Program-made: the position numbers and the translations under genes
Shown here: piece after piece, positions 6,779 through 8,378 of the stretch
How the letters are laid out: each line of letters opens with the position of its first letter
Position numbering within the stretch: position 1 is the stretch's first letter
The notes under the pieces: generated by a model
Seen by the model: the letters and a program-made list of their open reading frames with translations, nothing else
What the model was told of the DNA's origin: nothing
Databases searched by the model: none
Assembly: GCA_049293015.1 (NCBI GenBank)
Contig: JBATSB010000146.1
Coordinates: forward strand, 1 to 8,378
Source: UBA2330 sp049293015
GTDB taxonomy: Bacteria > Bacteroidota > Ignavibacteria > Tepidaquicellales > Tepidaquicellaceae
DNA length: 8,378 nucleotides
Direction of reading: 5' to 3'

Positions 6779-8149
6779 CTATTGTATGACAAGCTGTTCT
6801 TCCCATCTGTCATTTCTCAATTCAGTCCTGAATGAACTGCTAACCAGCCAGTAAACATCAGTACCGGGCTGCAGTTCAATAAAGATACAATCTCCTCCAC
6901 CTTCTACTGCATAATATTTCCATACCTGATAACTTTTTGTGGATGCCTGAAATGGATGCAGCTCGATCTCGTCAGGTTTTCCGTAGATTATATATATTCT
7001 TCCCCTGTCTGTTTTCCATCCTGCACCATATGATTCTTTAAATTTATCATCTGCTTCATTTACTCTCCTAAAATAATCAAGTTTGATCTTTGCATACGGA
7101 ATGCCGGTTGCATATTCTTTTGATTTCCAGAACAGATATATAAATTTTCTTTTTTCATCAATAGTTTTAAAGCTTTCATAAATATCAATCTGCTTAACAG
7201 TCAAAAGGTAATTCATTTTATCGAATTCATCATCTAATTCCTTTTCGGCTTTACCTGCAAATTCACTTCTGAAGTAATCATCATCTCCTGATTTTACCTT
7301 ATTACCGGAATTATTAAAAATGTAAAACTTTTTTTCTGTACTTACTGAAACAACTCTGGTTGTATCTGAAACTGTTATTCTAAATATATAAGTACCACTG
7401 CTTAGACTGTCAATGTTTATTTTTCCATAGTCAACCCTGTCAGAAGCATTTCTTTTTGCATCTTTAAACTGGGAGATAAGGACATCATTGTTAAGATTTA
7501 AAATAGTATAATCAATTTTATAATTATCTGAAATATTTTCAATAATCAGTCCGTAAATTTCGACATAGTAAAACATTTCTTTAAGATTCATTCCATAGAG
7601 AGAGGAAGGATTAGGAATTACTTCAAGAGTGTTTTTGTAAAAAATACTTTGATTGTTATTTGATTTTTTAATATCAGTCGCCAGCTCAATATCACTCATT
7701 GATATAGTATTAATCTTGTCCGGCTCTACATTAATATCAACTTCAAATACATCCTGCTTCGATTCATCATTAAAGTCACTACCAATAATTTTTAATTTAT
7801 ACTTACCTGCTTTTAAGACATAATTAACTTGTCCGACTAATTTCTGAGCAGACGATTTACTTGAAGTATCAGCTAAAAGCGAAGGAGTTTTATATGTATT
7901 TGAAATTACAAATTCATTAGTAGAAACATCAAGTATAGAAATATTTATCATAGCAGCACCTTCAAAACCTGTTTCACTTTTTTCGTGTTTAAGTGAAGTT
8001 TGATTAACTGAATAAAATATTTCTATGATGGAATTATTGTCTTCACCTCTGAACATTGCATAATCAAAATTAAAATAAATGTTATCAGCTATTGAAATGT
8101 TTGCAAGAAAAATAATTGGAAGTAAAAATATAAATAAAAGTATTTTCAT
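6779..8149 (-). CDS. Secreted GWxTD-domain protein
   Basis: The 456-residue precursor begins with a Sec signal peptide (1-21, hydrophobic core LLFIFLLPIIFLA, likely cut after SIA at A21). No lipobox cysteine is present. The C-terminal domain (about 305-456) is the GWxTD domain: FIYLFWKSKE (336-345), YFRRVNEADDKF (359-370), the name-giving GWKTDRGRIYIIYGKPDEIE (377-396) and YQVWKYY (407-413). The N-terminal region appears to hold two beta-sandwich-like units, each ending in a similar strand: LKAGKYKLKI (112-121) and LSSGTYIFRITVSD (249-262). GWxTD proteins are common in Bacteroidota and relatives and have no established biochemical role; location in the periplasm or outer-membrane surface is inferred. 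It is the first gene of the minus-strand operon, starting 37 bases downstream of a terminator hairpin. The ATG start fits the signal peptide; no ribosome binding site is seen. Confidence 0.92.
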   Translation of the reverse strand: MKILLFIFLLPIIFLANISIADNIYFNFDYAMFRGEDNNSIIEIFYSVNQTSLKHEKSETGFEGAAMINISILDVSTNEFVISNTYKTPSLLADTSSKSSAQKLVGQVNYVLKAGKYKLKIIGSDFNDESKQDVFEVDINVEPDKINTISMSDIELATDIKKSNNNQSIFYKNTLEVIPNPSSLYGMNLKEMFYYVEIYGLIIENISDNYKIDYTILNLNNDVLISQFKDAKRNASDRVDYGKINIDSLSSGTYIFRITVSDTTRVVSVSTEKKFYIFNNSGNKVKSGDDDYFRSEFAGKAEKELDDEFDKMNYLLTVKQIDIYESFKTIDEKRKFIYLFWKSKEYATGIPYAKIKLDYFRRVNEADDKFKESYGAGWKTDRGRIYIIYGKPDEIELHPFQASTKSYQVWKYYAVEGGGDCIFIELQPGTDVYWLVSSSFRTELRNDRWEEQLVIQ

Positions 8150-8168
8150 TCTAAGTTTTTAAAAAATT

Positions 8169-8198
8169 CAAAAGATTTAAATTAAAAAGGTAATCAAA
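8169..8198 (-). promoter_or_regulatory. Possible Bacteroidota-type promoter of the GWxTD operon
   Basis: On the minus strand TTTG (8198-8195) is followed after 18 bases by ATCTTTTG (8176-8169). The Bacteroidota consensus is TTTG near -33 and TAnnTTTG near -7, so the TA pair is not matched. The spacing is roughly right and would give a leader of about a dozen bases before the ATG at 8149. The upstream element lies within the terminator hairpin. In such AT-rich DNA this could be chance. Confidence 0.2.
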
Positions 8199-8214
8199 TA
8201 TATTGATTACCTTT
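8184..8214 (-). terminator. Rho-independent terminator after the outer-membrane barrel gene
   Basis: A perfect 12-bp inverted repeat, aaaggtaatcaa (8186-8197) and ttgattaccttt (8203-8214), encloses a 5-base loop. Read on the minus strand it ends in a run of five T (8188-8184) followed by more AT. It sits about 30 bases after the stop of the partial gene to its right, so it most likely ends that transcript. It also leaves only 37 bases before the GWxTD start. Confidence 0.8.
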
Positions 8215-8244
8215 GTTTAATGAAATAAAATTAATAATCTGATT

Positions 8245-8378
8245 TCAGAAACCCAACAGTATAGTAAAGTACTGATTGGCGTCAAAGTTTTCAGTAACTC
8301 TGTAAGCGTAATCAAATCCGATGTTAAAGGAAGCGCTTGCGTTGTAATTAAATCCCGCACCAAAGCTTCCGCCTGTAA
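8245..8378 (-). CDS. Outer-membrane beta-barrel protein, C-terminal fragment (PorV/PorQ-like)
   Basis: Only the last 43 complete codons are in the window, ending in TGA at 8247-8245; the start lies beyond the right edge. The peptide alternates polar and hydrophobic residues in short strands, GGSFGAGFNYNAS, ASFNIGFDYAYRV and ANQYFTILLGF, and ends in phenylalanine, the usual C-terminal signal for insertion by the BAM complex. The GAGF...FDYAY pattern near the end resembles PorV/PorQ-family proteins, which in Bacteroidota serve type IX secretion or related outer-membrane functions. With so little sequence the exact family is uncertain; another porin-like barrel is possible. A strong terminator follows it, so it is transcribed separately from the GWxTD operon. 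Confidence 0.75.
   Translation of the reverse strand, partial: TGGSFGAGFNYNASASFNIGFDYAYRVTENFDANQYFTILLGF

Noticed and set aside
1..8378. Defence island, prophage or mobile element
   Set aside because: There is no transposase, integrase, nuclease, toxin or repeat array; the genes are mostly core envelope and metabolic functions in compact operons.

Overview
This AT-rich, gene-dense window looks like a chromosomal segment from the Bacteroidota/Ignavibacteriota side of the bacterial tree. The support is a GWxTD-domain secreted protein, the end of a PorV/PorQ-like outer-membrane barrel, a YbbR-domain membrane protein, an LPS-export ATPase (so a Gram-negative double membrane), and the absence of a well-placed AGGAGG-type ribosome binding site ahead of any visible start. 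The lineage is inferred from gene families and style, not from a marker gene. I see no tRNA, rRNA, CRISPR array, insertion sequence or attachment site.

Left part, plus strand (2-3563). The window opens inside a very large tubulin/FtsZ-superfamily protein with the nucleotide-binding signature SGGTGSG. At least 1066 residues are visible. It has a long helical middle and a short C-terminal segment that reads as a SHOCT domain. One base after its stop comes a small FmdB-type zinc-ribbon protein with a long Ser/Thr/Lys-rich tail. The two are almost certainly co-transcribed. This pair is the least understood part of the window.

Middle and right part, minus strand (8149 down to 3592). Five tightly packed genes read leftward: a secreted GWxTD-domain protein, a membrane-anchored YbbR-repeat protein, a CPBP-family (CAAX protease-like) membrane protein, pdxJ (vitamin B6 synthesis) and lptB (LPS transport ATPase). 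Gaps are 8, -4, 7 and 17 bases, so this is very probably one operon with mainly cell-envelope content plus one cofactor enzyme. Two of the five genes start with TTG, and one of those overlaps the preceding stop as TTGA. The operon converges on the tubulin/FmdB pair, with only 28 bases between the two stop codons.

Right edge, minus strand (8378 to 8186). The last 43 codons of an outer-membrane beta-barrel protein are followed by a strong 12-bp hairpin with a T-run. This isolates that gene from the five-gene operon, whose own promoter must then lie in, or overlap, the roughly 50 bases ahead of the GWxTD gene, unless the terminator leaks.
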